Origin: Actinomadura rupiterrae
Lineage (GTDB): Bacteria > Actinomycetota > Actinomycetes > Streptosporangiales > Streptosporangiaceae
Reading direction: 5' to 3'
Length of the DNA: 64,000 nt
NCBI RefSeq assembly: GCF_024172125.1
Contig: NZ_JAMZEA010000005.1
Span: 186,001 to 250,000 of the forward strand
This document shows, one piece after another, positions 16,601-24,978 of this stretch. The notes under the pieces were generated by a model. It saw only the letters and a program-made list of their open reading frames with translations, did no database searches and was not told the origin of the DNA. A program made the position numbers and the translations under genes. Numbering within the stretch: position 1 is the stretch's first letter; each line of letters starts with the position of its first letter.

Positions 16601-17179
16601 GTGGTCCATCAGCTCCAGGAAGTAGTTCTCCTTGCCGAAGATGTCCTGGAAGTTCGCGGCGGCCTGCAGCGCCTCGTCGAACTGGCCGAGCCGCAGCCGG
16701 GTCTGGATCTTGCCGGACGGGCAGCCGGTCGTGGCCATCAGGCCCTCGGAGTGCTCGGCGAGCAGCTCCTCGTCCATCCGCGCGTACTTGAAGACGAACC
16801 CCTCCATGTACGCGCGCGAGGAGAGCTTGAACAGGTTGTGCAGGCCCTGCCGGTTGCGCGCCCAGATCGTCTTGTGGTTGATCAGACCGCCGCCGGACAC
16901 GTCGTCGCGCTTCTGCGACGGGTCGCCCCAGGTGACCTTCTTCTTGTGGAAGCGCGACTCGGGGGCCATGTAGCTCTCGATGCCGATGACCGGGACGACC
17001 CCGACGCCCGTCGCCTGCTTCCAGAAGTCGTAGGCGCCGTGCATGTTGCCGTGGTCGGTCATGGCGATCGCGGGCATCTTCTGCCGCTCGACCTCGGCGA
17101 ACATCTGCTTCAGCCGGGCGGCGCCGTCCAGCATGGAGTACTCCGTATGGACATGCAGATGTACGAACGAGTCTGCCAC
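13649..17179 (-). CDS. dnaE: DNA polymerase III alpha subunit
   Basis: 1176 residues, full length for the actinobacterial replicative polymerase. N-terminal PHP domain with HLHVHTEYSMLDG and MTDHGNMHG; the polymerase active site has PDIDIDFPEDRR with two catalytic Asp; VGPGRGSAAGS and GVHAAGVIMS mark the palm and finger modules; beta-clamp-binding and OB-fold regions follow, ending LLGPSCLS. GTG 17179 is chosen: AGGAGG lies about 11 nt upstream. A -10 candidate TAGGCT is at 17306-17311 on this strand, giving a leader of about 120 nt. The gene is alone in its transcription unit. Whether the PHP site is an active exonuclease was not assessed residue by residue. Confidence 0.98.
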   Translation of the reverse strand: MADSFVHLHVHTEYSMLDGAARLKQMFAEVERQKMPAIAMTDHGNMHGAYDFWKQATGVGVVPVIGIESYMAPESRFHKKKVTWGDPSQKRDDVSGGGLINHKTIWARNRQGLHNLFKLSSRAYMEGFVFKYARMDEELLAEHSEGLMATTGCPSGKIQTRLRLGQFDEALQAAANFQDIFGKENYFLELMDHGLDIERRVRDGLLEIGKRLDIKPVVTNDSHYTHESEATAHDALLCVQVGKQLADPDRFRFDGSGYYIKSADEMRSIDTSDAWQEGCRNTLLIAERVDPAGMFEFRDLSPKFPVPEGESEETWFRKEVWKGLEQRFPDGLPDGYKEQAEYEMGVIIGKGYPSYFLVVADFIMWSKRNGILVGPGRGSAAGSLVAYAMGITDLDPIPHGLIFERFLNPERASMPDIDIDFPEDRRAEAIRYTTEKWGADKVAYIATFGTIKAKAAVKDAGRVLGFPYALGDRISKAFPPAVMGKDIPLSGIFDDKHPRYNEAGELRKLYEEETDVKQVIDLAQGLEGLIRQTGVHAAGVIMSGETITDHVPVMRRDSDGAIITQFDYPTCETLGLLKMDFLGLRNLTIIQDAVDNIKKNKGIDLDLLKIPLDDRPTYELLGRGDTLGVFQLDGGGMRSLLRLMKPTEFEDISAVGALYRPGPMGANSHTNYALRKNGQQEITPIHPELAEPLAEILGTTYGLIVYQEQVMSIAQKVAGYTLGKADLLRRVMGKKKKAELDAQFEGFEQGMIDNGFSKEAVKTLWDILVPFSDYAFNKAHSAAYGLVSYWTAYLKANHAAEYMAALLTSVGDDKDKSALYLNECRRMGIKVLPPDVNTSEADFTPIGEKEIRFGLSAVRNVGVNVVDGIIAARREKGDYTDFNDFLNKVPTQVCNKRVVESLIKAGGFDELGHQRKALLMVHEQAIDSVIDIKRKEAIGQDSLFGALEDESGEDAFAVAIPEDEEWDKTTLLSFEREMLGLYVSDHPLLGIEHVLEREADCSIASLNEGERPDGQVVVVAGLLSGLQRKVTKQGNSWAMFQLEDLGGAIEVMCFPSSYQLCSTLLAEDAILVVKGRLDRREDVAKIIAMEVTQPDLTVTDSVGPLAVTLPIGRCVPPVVSRLKEVLTTYPGHSEVHLHIQNGPRTTVVRLDDRLRVAPSPALMGDLKQLLGPSCLS

Positions 17180-17614
17180 GGCTGACGCGCCTCCTGATTG
17201 TCTCGCATGCGACCGCCCGCGTGCGGGGCGGCACGCGTTGCGGCTCGGTCCTGGCCCGGGGAAGACCGCCGCCCTGGAATCCCTCCGGGACGACGTGGCT
17301 CCAAGAGCCTAACGCCGCCCGCCGACACTCCGGACCCCGACACGCAGACGCCCGCCTTGCCGGAAATCAGGCGACCATTCCGCCCCGAACCCCATGATCG
17401 CCAAGCCCGCCCGGCACTGGCGCCTGTCCGAATGCGGCCACCCCACTCCAACCCCCCGACACCCGCCCGCGACCGCCCCACCTCCAGACCCCGGACGGCG
17501 CGCGCGGATGCCCCGCCACCCGCCCAGGACGCCCTCGCCCGCACAGAACGACCTCCCCGGAGGCCCGCCTCCGACCCGCACGGCCTGCAGCCCGCCACCC
17601 GGACTAGGGCGACG

Positions 17615-18178
17615 TGCACGGACCCCCGCCCCTTGCAGCGGACGACCTACGCGAACGCCCCGCCCCAGCAGCTGCCGACCTGCCCGAACGCCCCTGCCCG
17701 ACAGGGACAACGTGCGCGGACGCCCCGCCCCGACAGGGGACGGCGCGCGCAGACGCCCCGGCCCCGACGGGGGCGGCGTGCACGGACGCCCCGGCCCCGA
17801 CAGCGGACGGGGTGCGCAGACGCTCCGCCCCGACAGGGGGCGGCCTGCGCGGACGCCCCAGCGCGGCAGCGGACGGCCTACGCGGACGCCCGGCCCCGAC
17901 GGGGGGCGGCATGCGCGGACGCCCGGCCCCGACGGGGGGCGGCATGCGCGGATGCCCCGGCCCCGACAGCGGGCGGGGTGCGCAGACGCCCGTCCCAGCA
18001 GCGGACGGGGTGCACGGACGCTCAGCCCCGGCAGGGGACGGCGTGCGCGGACGCCCGGCCCCGGTGGGGGGCGGCATGCGCGGATGCCCCGGCCCCGACA
18101 GCGGGCGGAGTGCGCAGACGCCCCGGCCCAGCAGCGGACGGAGTGTGCGGGCGCCCCGTCCCGGGGCCGGACGGCGTG
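17615..18178. repeat. about 33-bp minisatellite, 17 units
   Basis: Seventeen units of 32-34 bp run without a break between the dnaE promoter region and the stop of the transporter gene (18192). Each begins GCGCGGACGCC or GCGCAGACGCC and carries a CGGCCCCGAC then GGGCGG segment; the two at about 17880-17944 are nearly identical. Units vary in length, so no frame is kept, and all frames are open only because the unit lacks stops. Bases 17312-17614 are similar but more diverged; no gene seen. Confidence 0.9.
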
Positions 18179-18191
18179 GGTGGGCGGGTGG

Positions 18192-19379
18192 TCAGGTGCC
18201 TTCGGGTTCGGGTGGGGGGGTGACGGTGGGGGTCGCTCGGGCCGGGGTGTCCGGGTCGTCCGGTGGGCCCTCGGGATCTTCGGCCGGGGTCGGTTCGGGA
18301 TCGCCTCTCAGCGCGGGCCAGGCCCGGTAGACGACGGCGACGATCGGCACCGCCACGGCCGCGCCGGGGATGCCCGCCAGGACGCCGCCGACCGTGATCG
18401 CGAGGATCACGGCGAGCGGGTGCAGCCGGACCCAGCGGCCCACCACCATCGGCTGCAGCAGGTGCGACTCCAGCTGGTGCTCGACCAGCAGGATGCCGAG
18501 GAAGATCAGCGCCGCGACGCCGCCCTTGGCGCCGAACGTCACCGCGACCGCGAGGCCGCCGCCGACGAAGATCCCGACGATCGGGATGAAGCTGCCCAGG
18601 AAGATCACCACGGCCAGCGGCGCGACCAGCGGGACGCCCATGACGGCCAGCACGATCGCGAGCACCACGGCGTGGATCGCGGCCACCAGGCAGGTGCCGT
18701 GGACGTACTGGGAGAGCGTCTCCCAGGCGGCGCGTCCCGCCCGGTCGATGCGGCCGCGGTACCGGCCGGAGCCGCTGATCGTCCAGCGCCAGATGTTCGG
18801 GCCGTCCTTGAGCAGGAAGAACGTCACGAACAGCAGGAAGACGATCGCGGCCAGCGCCTCCAGGGTCGCGGTGCCCCAGTCCAGCGCGGTGCTGGCCAGC
18901 TTGCCGCGCCGCGCCTCGATCCACTTGGTGCCCTGGTCGACCGCGTCGGTCAGCTTCGAGTGCTGGACGTGCAGCGGGCCGTTCTCCAGCCAGTGCTGGA
19001 CGGACTTGGAGGTGTCCTGCACCTCCGAGACCAGCTTCGGAAACTCTTCGTTCGCCTGGATGCCGACGTAGGTCCCGATGCCGCCGAGGACGGCCAGTGC
19101 GAACAGCAGCGTCAGCCACGTCGCGGCCAGCGGACTCAGGCCGAGCCGCTGGAACCGGACGGTGAGCGGCCGCAGCAGCGCGGTCAGGAACAGCGCGACC
19201 GCGCACGGCAGGAAGACGATCTTGAGCGTGCCGACGACCCGGGACAGGCCGTAGACCAGGATCCCGATCGCGATCAGCCGCCAGGCCCACGCCGCCGCCG
19301 AGCTCAGCAGCGGCGGAACCATCGGCGAACCGCGTCCGCCCGCCGCCTGGTGGTCGGCCGTCGTCCGATCGTTGGCCAC
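18192..19379 (-). CDS. AI-2E family membrane transporter
   Basis: 395 residues from GTG 19379; ATG 19322 (376 residues) is also possible, and neither has a good ribosome site. Eight or so membrane segments in the AI-2E/PerM pattern: a first pair near the N-terminus, a soluble stretch (about 110-170), then FLLFVTFFLLKDG and GSFIPIVGIFVGGGLAVAV, VEHQLESHLLQPMVVGRWVRLHPLAVI. The last two motifs are the family hallmark. Members export autoinducer-2 or act as Na+/H+ antiporters; the substrate here is unknown. The C-terminal 40 residues are acidic and Pro-rich. Its stop lies next to the 33-bp array. Confidence 0.9.
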   Translation of the reverse strand: MANDRTTADHQAAGGRGSPMVPPLLSSAAAWAWRLIAIGILVYGLSRVVGTLKIVFLPCAVALFLTALLRPLTVRFQRLGLSPLAATWLTLLFALAVLGGIGTYVGIQANEEFPKLVSEVQDTSKSVQHWLENGPLHVQHSKLTDAVDQGTKWIEARRGKLASTALDWGTATLEALAAIVFLLFVTFFLLKDGPNIWRWTISGSGRYRGRIDRAGRAAWETLSQYVHGTCLVAAIHAVVLAIVLAVMGVPLVAPLAVVIFLGSFIPIVGIFVGGGLAVAVTFGAKGGVAALIFLGILLVEHQLESHLLQPMVVGRWVRLHPLAVILAITVGGVLAGIPGAAVAVPIVAVVYRAWPALRGDPEPTPAEDPEGPPDDPDTPARATPTVTPPPEPEGT

Positions 19380-19545
19380 TGCGCGCCCCGTCCGTGCATG
19401 GTCCCGGAAACCGTCTGGGCCAAGGTTATGCGTCTTCGGGGTGGTGTGGTGTGTTCGGGCAGGCGAGCGCCGTGCCGTCTCAGCCGTTGAGACGATCGTT
19501 TTGAGGATTGGCGTGCGGCGACGGCGTCCCAGTAGCATCGCGGGC

Positions 19546-19905
19546 GTGGCACGCGGACCCGGGACGAGCGAGGAGCTGCGGATCGGCCTGCCCGATCCGG
19601 CCGAGATCACCGACCTCGCCGCGGCGCGGGAGGCGATCGACACCATCGACGGCGCGCTCGCCGCCCTGCTGGCGCGCCGCGCGGCGGTCGCTGCCGTGGT
19701 GCAGCGGCTCAAGCCCGTCGGCGGCTTCGCCGGACGCAACCCCGAACGCGAGCGCCAGATCGTCGCGGCGATGGCCGAACGCGCACCCGCCCTCGGCGAG
19801 GAGCGGCTCGCCCGCATCATGAACGCGGTGATCGAGGCCGGCCTGGAAGCAGCCGCCGAAGCGCCCACCACCGAATCGGCCCAAGAGTCGGCACCCGCCT
19901 CCTGA
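19546..19905 (+). CDS. chorismate mutase, AroQ type
   Basis: 119 residues. The all-helical AroQ fold converts chorismate to prephenate in phenylalanine/tyrosine synthesis. AAREAIDTIDGALAALLARR carries the first active-site Arg, VVQRLK the Lys, and NPERERQIV the Arg/Glu pair; these are the conserved contacts. A short low-complexity tail follows. GTG 19546 (ARGPGTSEEL) is preceded at 7 nt by TAGCAT with no ribosome site, so the mRNA is probably leaderless. The gene is divergent from the transporter, sharing a 166-bp intergenic region. Confidence 0.88.
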   Translation: MARGPGTSEELRIGLPDPAEITDLAAAREAIDTIDGALAALLARRAAVAAVVQRLKPVGGFAGRNPERERQIVAAMAERAPALGEERLARIMNAVIEAGLEAAAEAPTTESAQESAPAS

Positions 19906-19909
19906 CCCC

Positions 19910-20258
19910 ACGTCCGATCAGTCGCCCACGAACGCTCATCCGAGCAGGCCACCTGAACGAACATCAGGTCAGACCACCAAGAACGAACATCCGATCAGGT
20001 CGCCGCGAACGACCGTCGACCGCTCAAAGCGCCACGCGAACGAGCGACCGCTCAAAGCGCCGCCCGAACGAACCTCCGCTCAAAGCGCCACGCGAACGAG
20101 CGTCCGACCAAAGCCCCGCGCGAACGAACCTCCGCCCAAAGCACAGCGTGAACGAGCGTCCGATCAACGGGCCACGTGGACGAACGTCCGATCAATGGGC
20201 CGAGTGGACGAGCGTTCGGTCAAATGGTCGGGTGGACGAGCGTTCGGTCAGGTGCGCG
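19910..20258. repeat. 28-bp tandem array, about 12 units
   Basis: Twelve units, most exactly 28 bp, opening CGTCCGATCA or similar, with central GCGCCACG and ending GAACGA[AG] or GGACGA[AG]. Units are contiguous with no spacers. The last partial unit reaches into the 3' end and stop codon (20248) of the permease gene. It fills the whole gap between the chorismate mutase and the permease; no gene seen. Confidence 0.9.
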
Positions 20259-21696
20259 TGGCGGCGGTGCGGCGGCGGTTGATCAGTTTCCAGCCGGTGA
20301 ACAGGAACACCGCCAGGAACGGGATCGCGGCGACCGCCCACTGCTGCTCGCTGTCGAACACCATCAGGCAGACGATGACCAGTAGGAACGCGAGGGTCAC
20401 CCAGTTGGTGTAGGGCGAACCGGGCATCCGGTAGTCGGGCCGCCGCACCTCGCCGCGAGCCGCAGCCCGCCGGAACCGGATCTGCGCGTACAGCAGCGTC
20501 GCCCAGGTCGTCAGAACGCCCAGGGACGCGATGGACGTCGCGATCTCGAACGCCTTGTGCGGCACGAACACGTTCAGAACGACCCCGGCGAAGTAGACCA
20601 CCGATGTGAACAGGATCCCGCCGTACGGGACGTGCCGGGACGACATCCTCCCCGTGAACGCCGGCGCCTCGCCGCGCTGCGACAGCGACCGCAGGATCCG
20701 TCCGGTCGAGTACAGGCCCGAGTTGCACGACGACAGCGCGGCAGTGAGGACGACCAGGTTCATGATGCCGCCGATGCCCGGCACCCCGAGGTAGGCGAAC
20801 ACCGTCACGAACGGGCTCTGGTCGGGCTGGTACACCACCCACGGCAGGACGACGACCAGCAGGAACACCGCGCCGACGTAGAACAGCGCGATCCGCGCGA
20901 CCACGCCGTTGATCGCGCGCGGCATGACCTTGCGCGGGTCCTGCGCCTCCCCGGCGGAGATGCCGACCATCTCGATCGCGGCGTAGGCGAAGATCACGCC
21001 TTGCAGGCTGAGCAGCACCGCCCACAGCCCCTTCGGCCAGAACCCGCCGCTGTTCACCAGGTTCGGCAGCTCGGCGTGGTAGGTCGGGCCGACCCCGGCG
21101 TGCGTGGCCACCAGGACGATCCCGACGACCAGGAAGGCCAGGATCGCCAGGACCTTCAGGGCCGCGAACCAGAACTCCAGCTCGCCGAACATCCGCACCG
21201 ACACCAGGTTCACGGCCAGCAGCGCCGACAGCGCGACCAGCGCCGACAGCCACTGCGGGAAGTCCGGCGCCCAGTAGTGGACGTAGATCCCGACCGCGGT
21301 GATCTCCGCGACGCCGGTCATGGCCCAGTTCAGCCAGTACATCCAGCCGCTGGCGTACCCGGCCCAGTCGCCGATGAAGTCGCGCGCGTAGGCGACGAAG
21401 CTGCCCGCGGTCGGCTTGTAGATGACCAGCTCGCCGAGCGCGCGCATCACGAAGAACGCGGCCAGCCCGGCCGCCGCGTACGCCAGCACCAGCGCCGGAC
21501 CCGTGTTGTGCAGCCGCTGCGAGGTGCCGAGGAACAGCCCGACGCCGATCGCCCCGCCCATCGCGATCATCTGGACGTGCCGGGGCTTCAGCGACTTGTG
21601 GTAGCCCTCGTCCTCCGGCAGCACCTCCGGCGGCAGCCCGGCCCGCGGCCCCCCGGGGCCGCCGGCCTCACCCTGTCGCTCGTCGGTCACGCGCAC
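20248..21696 (-). CDS. amino acid permease, APC family
   Basis: 482 residues from GTG 21696, or 480 from the next GTG at 21690. Twelve membrane segments. The N-terminal signature KPRHVQMIAMGGAIGVGLFLG and the FVMRALGELVIYKPTAGSFVAYARDF motif place it with the AnsP/CycA/GabP amino acid:proton symporters of the APC superfamily. The exact amino acid cannot be read from sequence. A Gly/Pro-rich cytoplasmic N-terminus precedes the first helix. The 3' end is touched by the 28-bp array. Confidence 0.93.
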   Translation of the reverse strand: MRVTDERQGEAGGPGGPRAGLPPEVLPEDEGYHKSLKPRHVQMIAMGGAIGVGLFLGTSQRLHNTGPALVLAYAAAGLAAFFVMRALGELVIYKPTAGSFVAYARDFIGDWAGYASGWMYWLNWAMTGVAEITAVGIYVHYWAPDFPQWLSALVALSALLAVNLVSVRMFGELEFWFAALKVLAILAFLVVGIVLVATHAGVGPTYHAELPNLVNSGGFWPKGLWAVLLSLQGVIFAYAAIEMVGISAGEAQDPRKVMPRAINGVVARIALFYVGAVFLLVVVLPWVVYQPDQSPFVTVFAYLGVPGIGGIMNLVVLTAALSSCNSGLYSTGRILRSLSQRGEAPAFTGRMSSRHVPYGGILFTSVVYFAGVVLNVFVPHKAFEIATSIASLGVLTTWATLLYAQIRFRRAAARGEVRRPDYRMPGSPYTNWVTLAFLLVIVCLMVFDSEQQWAVAAIPFLAVFLFTGWKLINRRRTAATRT

Positions 21697-21828
21697 CCCC
21701 GTCGCCTCGTCCGCCGCCGGACCGTGGCGCCGGGACGCAGGCAGTGGTACCCGGCCCCATCACCGCAGACCCCCAAACGAAGATCAAGACTCGGAGGCCC
21801 CCACCCGACCGCCGCCCAGGCCCCGCAC

Positions 21829-22250
21829 CCCGCGCCGGACGCCGGTCAGGGCCTGCATCCCGCGTACGGGCGCCACTCAGGGCGCCCGCAGCCGGGCTGC
21901 GGGTCTGGTCCCGGAGGCGGGCCCCCGCTCAGGGCCCGGGAGCAGGCGCCGCTCAAGGCCCGAGGCAGGCGCCGCTGAGGACCCACCCGGTTGGGGGTCA
22001 GGAGCCGGGGGCGGGACGCCGTGCTCAGGGGCCGAGGGCGGACGCCGCTCAGGGAGCGGGCGGGTGCCGGGCGGAGGCCGCACAAGTGGGGAGCCAGGTG
22101 CCGCTCAGGGCCCGGGAGCAGGCGCCGCTCAGGCCCCAGGGCAGGCGCACAGGCCAGCGCCGTGCTCAGGGGCCGGGGGCGAGCGCCGCTCGGGGGCCGG
22201 GGCGGGTGCTGCTCGGGGGGCTGGGGGTGGCGCCAGTCAGGGACAGGGTG
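21829..22250. repeat. about 25-bp tandem array
   Basis: Some fourteen diverged units of 22-30 bp built on GCGCCGCTCAGGG plus CCCGGGAGCAG, between the permease start and the rluD-like stop (22253), which the array nearly touches. No gene seen in 21697-22252; the upstream part should hold the permease promoter, not recognised. Confidence 0.85.
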
Positions 22251-22252
22251 GG

Positions 22253-23182
22253 TCAGGATTCAGAGGCTACGATTTCTAGGGCGTGGGCTAGGTCTTGGGG
22301 GTAGGGGCTTTCGAACTCGACCCAGTCGCCCTGGACGGGGTGCTCGAAGCCCAGGCGGACGGCGTGCAGCCACTGGCGCTTCAGGCCGAGCCTGGCGGCG
22401 AGCGTCGGGTCGGCGCCGTAGGCCATGTCCCCCACGATCGGGTGCCGGACGGCGGACATGTGGACGCGGATCTGGTGCGTCCGGCCGGTCTCCAGGTCGA
22501 CGTCCAGCAGCGACGCGGCGCGGAACGCCTCGACCGTGTCGTAGTGCGTCACCGACGGCTTGCCGCCCGCGACGACGGCGAATCGGCCGTCGTGCGAGGG
22601 GTGCCGGTCGATCGGGGCGTCCACGGTGCCGCGGAACGGGTCCGGATGGCCTTGGACGAGCGCCTGGTAGCGCTTGTCGATGCGGCGCTCCTTGAACGCG
22701 CGCTTCAGCCGCGAGTAGGCGATCTCGCTCTTCGCGACGACCATCGCGCCGGTGGTGTTGGCGTCCAGCCGGTGGACGATGCCCTGCCGCTCGGACGCGC
22801 CGGACGTCGCGATCGTGTGCCCGGCGCCGAGCAGCCCGCCGAGGACGGTCTGGCCCGTCCAGCCGACCGTCGGGTGCGCGGCGACGCCGATCGGCTTGTT
22901 CACCACGACGATGTCGTCGTCCTCGTAGAGGATGCCCATGCCCGGCACCGGCTCGGCCACCGGGACGGGCGCGGAGGGCGGCGGCGGGAGCGTGACCTCC
23001 AGCCAGGAGCCGCCGGTCACCCGGTCGGACTTGGACACCTGGCTGCCGTCGAGCAGGACGTCCCCGGCGGCGATGATGTCGGCGGCGCGGCTGCGCGACA
23101 GCCCGAACAGCCGGGCCAGGGCCGCGTCGACGCGCTCGCCCTCCAGGCCGTCCGGGACGGGGAGGCTGCGCACGTCGCTCAC
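22253..23182 (-). CDS. RluA-family 23S rRNA pseudouridine synthase (RluD-like)
   Basis: 309 residues. N-terminal S4 RNA-binding domain (RVDAALARLFGLSRSRAADII, about 15-75) followed by the RluA catalytic domain. The catalytic Asp is in IVHRLDANTTG, where most relatives have HRLDKxTSG. LETGRTHQIRVHMSAVRHPIVGD is the C-terminal motif. It probably makes pseudouridines in helix 69 of 23S rRNA, by family. GTG 23182 overlaps the lspA stop as GTGA with AAGGAGG upstream; co-transcribed with lspA and the DksA-like gene. Confidence 0.95.
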   Translation of the reverse strand: MSDVRSLPVPDGLEGERVDAALARLFGLSRSRAADIIAAGDVLLDGSQVSKSDRVTGGSWLEVTLPPPPSAPVPVAEPVPGMGILYEDDDIVVVNKPIGVAAHPTVGWTGQTVLGGLLGAGHTIATSGASERQGIVHRLDANTTGAMVVAKSEIAYSRLKRAFKERRIDKRYQALVQGHPDPFRGTVDAPIDRHPSHDGRFAVVAGGKPSVTHYDTVEAFRAASLLDVDLETGRTHQIRVHMSAVRHPIVGDMAYGADPTLAARLGLKRQWLHAVRLGFEHPVQGDWVEFESPYPQDLAHALEIVASES

Positions 23183-23829
23183 GCGGCGTCCTCCTTCTCG
23201 CCGGAGCCCTCGCCGGTGCCGCCGCGCCCCTCGCGCCTGTCGTCCGAGACGCGGGTGCCGTCCACCTGGAGGCCGCGCGCGGCGAGCAGCACGGCCAGCG
23301 CGCCGCCGCAGCAGATCGCCGAGTCGGCCAGGTTGAAGACCGGCCAGTGCGGCAGCTCGATCCAGTCGACGACGTGCCCCTTGAACAGCCCCGGCGCCCT
23401 GAACACCCGGTCGCCCAGGTTGCCGAGCGCGCCGCCCAGCAGCAGGCCGAGGCAGACCGCCCACGGGATGCTGCGCAGGTTGCGGGCCGTCCGGACGATC
23501 GCCACGACCACGCCGGCCGCGATGATCGTGAAGATGAACGTGTAGCCCGTGCCGATCGAGAACGCGGCCCCGCTGTTGCGGGTCTGCCGCAGCGTCAGCA
23601 GCCCGCCGAGCAGCCGGACGGTCTCACCGTCCCGCAGCGTCGCCACCACGACGATCTTGGACACGATGTCGGCGGCGAGCGCCAGGGCGGCGACCGCCAC
23701 CAGCACGCCGACGCGGCGCGGCCGCGCGCGCCCGCCGTCCTCCCGGGGGGTGGGGCCGGCGCCCCGCTCGTCACTCAGTGGGGCTCCTCGCGTCTCCGGC
23801 GTCTCGGCCGGCGGGCTGGCTGAGGTCAT
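23179..23829 (-). CDS. lspA: lipoprotein signal peptidase
   Basis: 216 residues. Four membrane segments; the inner-membrane aspartyl protease removes signal peptides of diacylglyceryl prolipoproteins. The two catalytic Asp motifs are intact: GGALGNLGDRV and VFNLADSAI. Both ends are extended relative to Gram-negative homologues: a Pro/Arg-rich N-terminus of about 38 residues and an acidic, Gly-rich C-terminus. ATG 23829 follows directly on the stop of the upstream gene (TGAATG). Confidence 0.96.
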   Translation of the reverse strand: MTSASPPAETPETRGAPLSDERGAGPTPREDGGRARPRRVGVLVAVAALALAADIVSKIVVVATLRDGETVRLLGGLLTLRQTRNSGAAFSIGTGYTFIFTIIAAGVVVAIVRTARNLRSIPWAVCLGLLLGGALGNLGDRVFRAPGLFKGHVVDWIELPHWPVFNLADSAICCGGALAVLLAARGLQVDGTRVSDDRREGRGGTGEGSGEKEDAA

Positions 23830-24459
23830 TCAGCGACGTTCCTCGCGTTGTTTGCAGGTCACGCACAGCGTGGCGCGGGGGTATGCCTGCAGGCGGGCCT
23901 TGCCGATCGGCTTGCCGCACGACTCGCACACCCCGTACGTCCCGGCGTCCATGCGCTGGATGGCCCGCTCGTTCTGGGCGAGCAGGTCACGGGAATTGTA
24001 GGTCAGGGAGAGCTCGTGTTCGCGCTCGTAGGTCTTGGCGCCCGCGTCGGCCTGGTCGTCGCCGGCGCCCTCGCCGCCCTCGTCGGCGATGTGCGAGGAC
24101 AGCTCGGCGATCTCCGCTTCGAGGGCGGTGATGTCGGCGGTGAGGCCGGCGCGGACGTCGGCGAGCTCGCTCTCGGTCCAGTTGCCCTCGCCGTGGCGGA
24201 CGGGCAGGGCGGCCGCGTTCGACTTCGCGGCAGGGGCCTTGGCCTTGGGTTTCGCGGCCTTGACCGGGGTCTCCGCCGGTGTCTTGGCCTTGGTGGCGGT
24301 CTTGGTGGCGGTCTTGGCCTTGGCGGGCGTCTTGGCGGGGGTTTTCGCGGGAGGCTTGGCCTTGGCGGCCTTGCGCTTGGCGGACGGGCGGGTGGTGTGG
24401 GACGCGGCCTCGCCGGTCCCCCTCGCGCTGGACTTCTCAACGGACGGTGCGGGCAGCAT
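23830..24459 (-). CDS. TraR/DksA zinc-finger protein with histone-H1-like N-terminus
   Basis: 209 residues from ATG 24459. The C-terminus is a DksA/TraR C4 zinc finger: Cys178, Cys181, Cys199, Cys202, with GKPIGKARLQAYPRAT between. A coiled-coil of about residues 95-160 comes before it. Residues 28-80 are Lys/Ala/Pro/Thr-rich (AKTPAKTPAKAKTATKTATK), like the tails of histone H1-type proteins, and should bind nucleic acid. The core may act on RNA polymerase as DksA does, but actinobacterial members are poorly known. First gene of the traR-lspA-rluD unit, and divergent from ileS. Confidence 0.9.
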   Translation of the reverse strand: MLPAPSVEKSSARGTGEAASHTTRPSAKRKAAKAKPPAKTPAKTPAKAKTATKTATKAKTPAETPVKAAKPKAKAPAAKSNAAALPVRHGEGNWTESELADVRAGLTADITALEAEIAELSSHIADEGGEGAGDDQADAGAKTYEREHELSLTYNSRDLLAQNERAIQRMDAGTYGVCESCGKPIGKARLQAYPRATLCVTCKQREERR

Positions 24460-24699
24460 GAGGGACCCCGTTTCCCCTGGCGGCGGCGGTCCGGACGGTG
24501 CGTCCGGCCCGAGTACAGCCCGACATATGCCCGGTGCCCCCGCGCCGAGAAACCCCCGGTTCGGCAGCGATGCCCAAGCTTTGCCCGTGTGACGCACCTC
24601 ACATGAATTCGCGCGGCGCGGTAGGCGGCGCGGTCGCGGCGCGGCCCGTGGCGCGGTTATCGGGAAGAGTTCGGGGGCGGCGTGCGTTACGCTCGGTCC

Positions 24700-24968
24700 C
24701 AGCAGTCTTGTCGGCAGGCGAAGATGGGGACACCTGCCGCCGCAGGCAGTCAGGAGCGACCCGGGGACGGTGCGAGCCCGGGGACGAGCGCGGCGGTCTG
24801 ATCACCCCGGAGCCGCCGGAGGAACGGCCCGTCCCGGGCCCAGTAGAACCGGCAGCCGAGCGGCTCAACGAAGTGGACCGCGCCTTCGCGCGCGCGGTCA
24901 AGGAGGGTGGTACCGCGGGGCTCGCGCCTCGTCCCTCCGGAACGTCGTCCGTTACGCCGATCCGGAGG
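24700..24968 (+). promoter_or_regulatory. translational T-box leader of ileS
   Basis: The leader holds the T-box sequence AGGGTGGTACCGCGGG (24904-24919), the bulge that pairs with the uncharged tRNA end. A stem-I-like hairpin GGCGG/CCGCC (24792-24796 with 24813-24817) presents ATC at 24801-24803, the expected isoleucine specifier, and CAGTAGAACCGG (24840-24851) matches the conserved stem II region. Two exclusive helices are visible: GGAGGG (24902-24907) with CCCTCC (24933-24938), or CCTCCGGA (24934-24941) with TCCGGAGG (24961-24968), which hides the ribosome site. Uncharged tRNA-Ile would favour the first and free translation. A -10 candidate TACGCT is at 24688-24693. Confidence 0.9.
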
Positions 24969-24978
24969 TCCGCCGACC

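Noticed and set aside
13676..17185. Plus-strand open frame of 1169 codons opposite dnaE
   Set aside because: A shadow frame due to high GC; dnaE has clear motifs and the antisense product resembles nothing.
17604..18077. Frame coding an 11-residue repeat protein in the 33-bp array
   Set aside because: Units vary from 32 to 34 bp so no single frame matches all copies; no ribosome site.
19910..20258. Possible CRISPR array from regular 28-bp repeats
   Set aside because: Units are contiguous with no unique spacers, drift gradually, and no cas genes lie nearby.
22785..22850. Inactive RluD because HRLDANTTG differs from HRLDKxTSG
   Set aside because: The catalytic Asp is kept and the change at the next residues is tolerated in the family.
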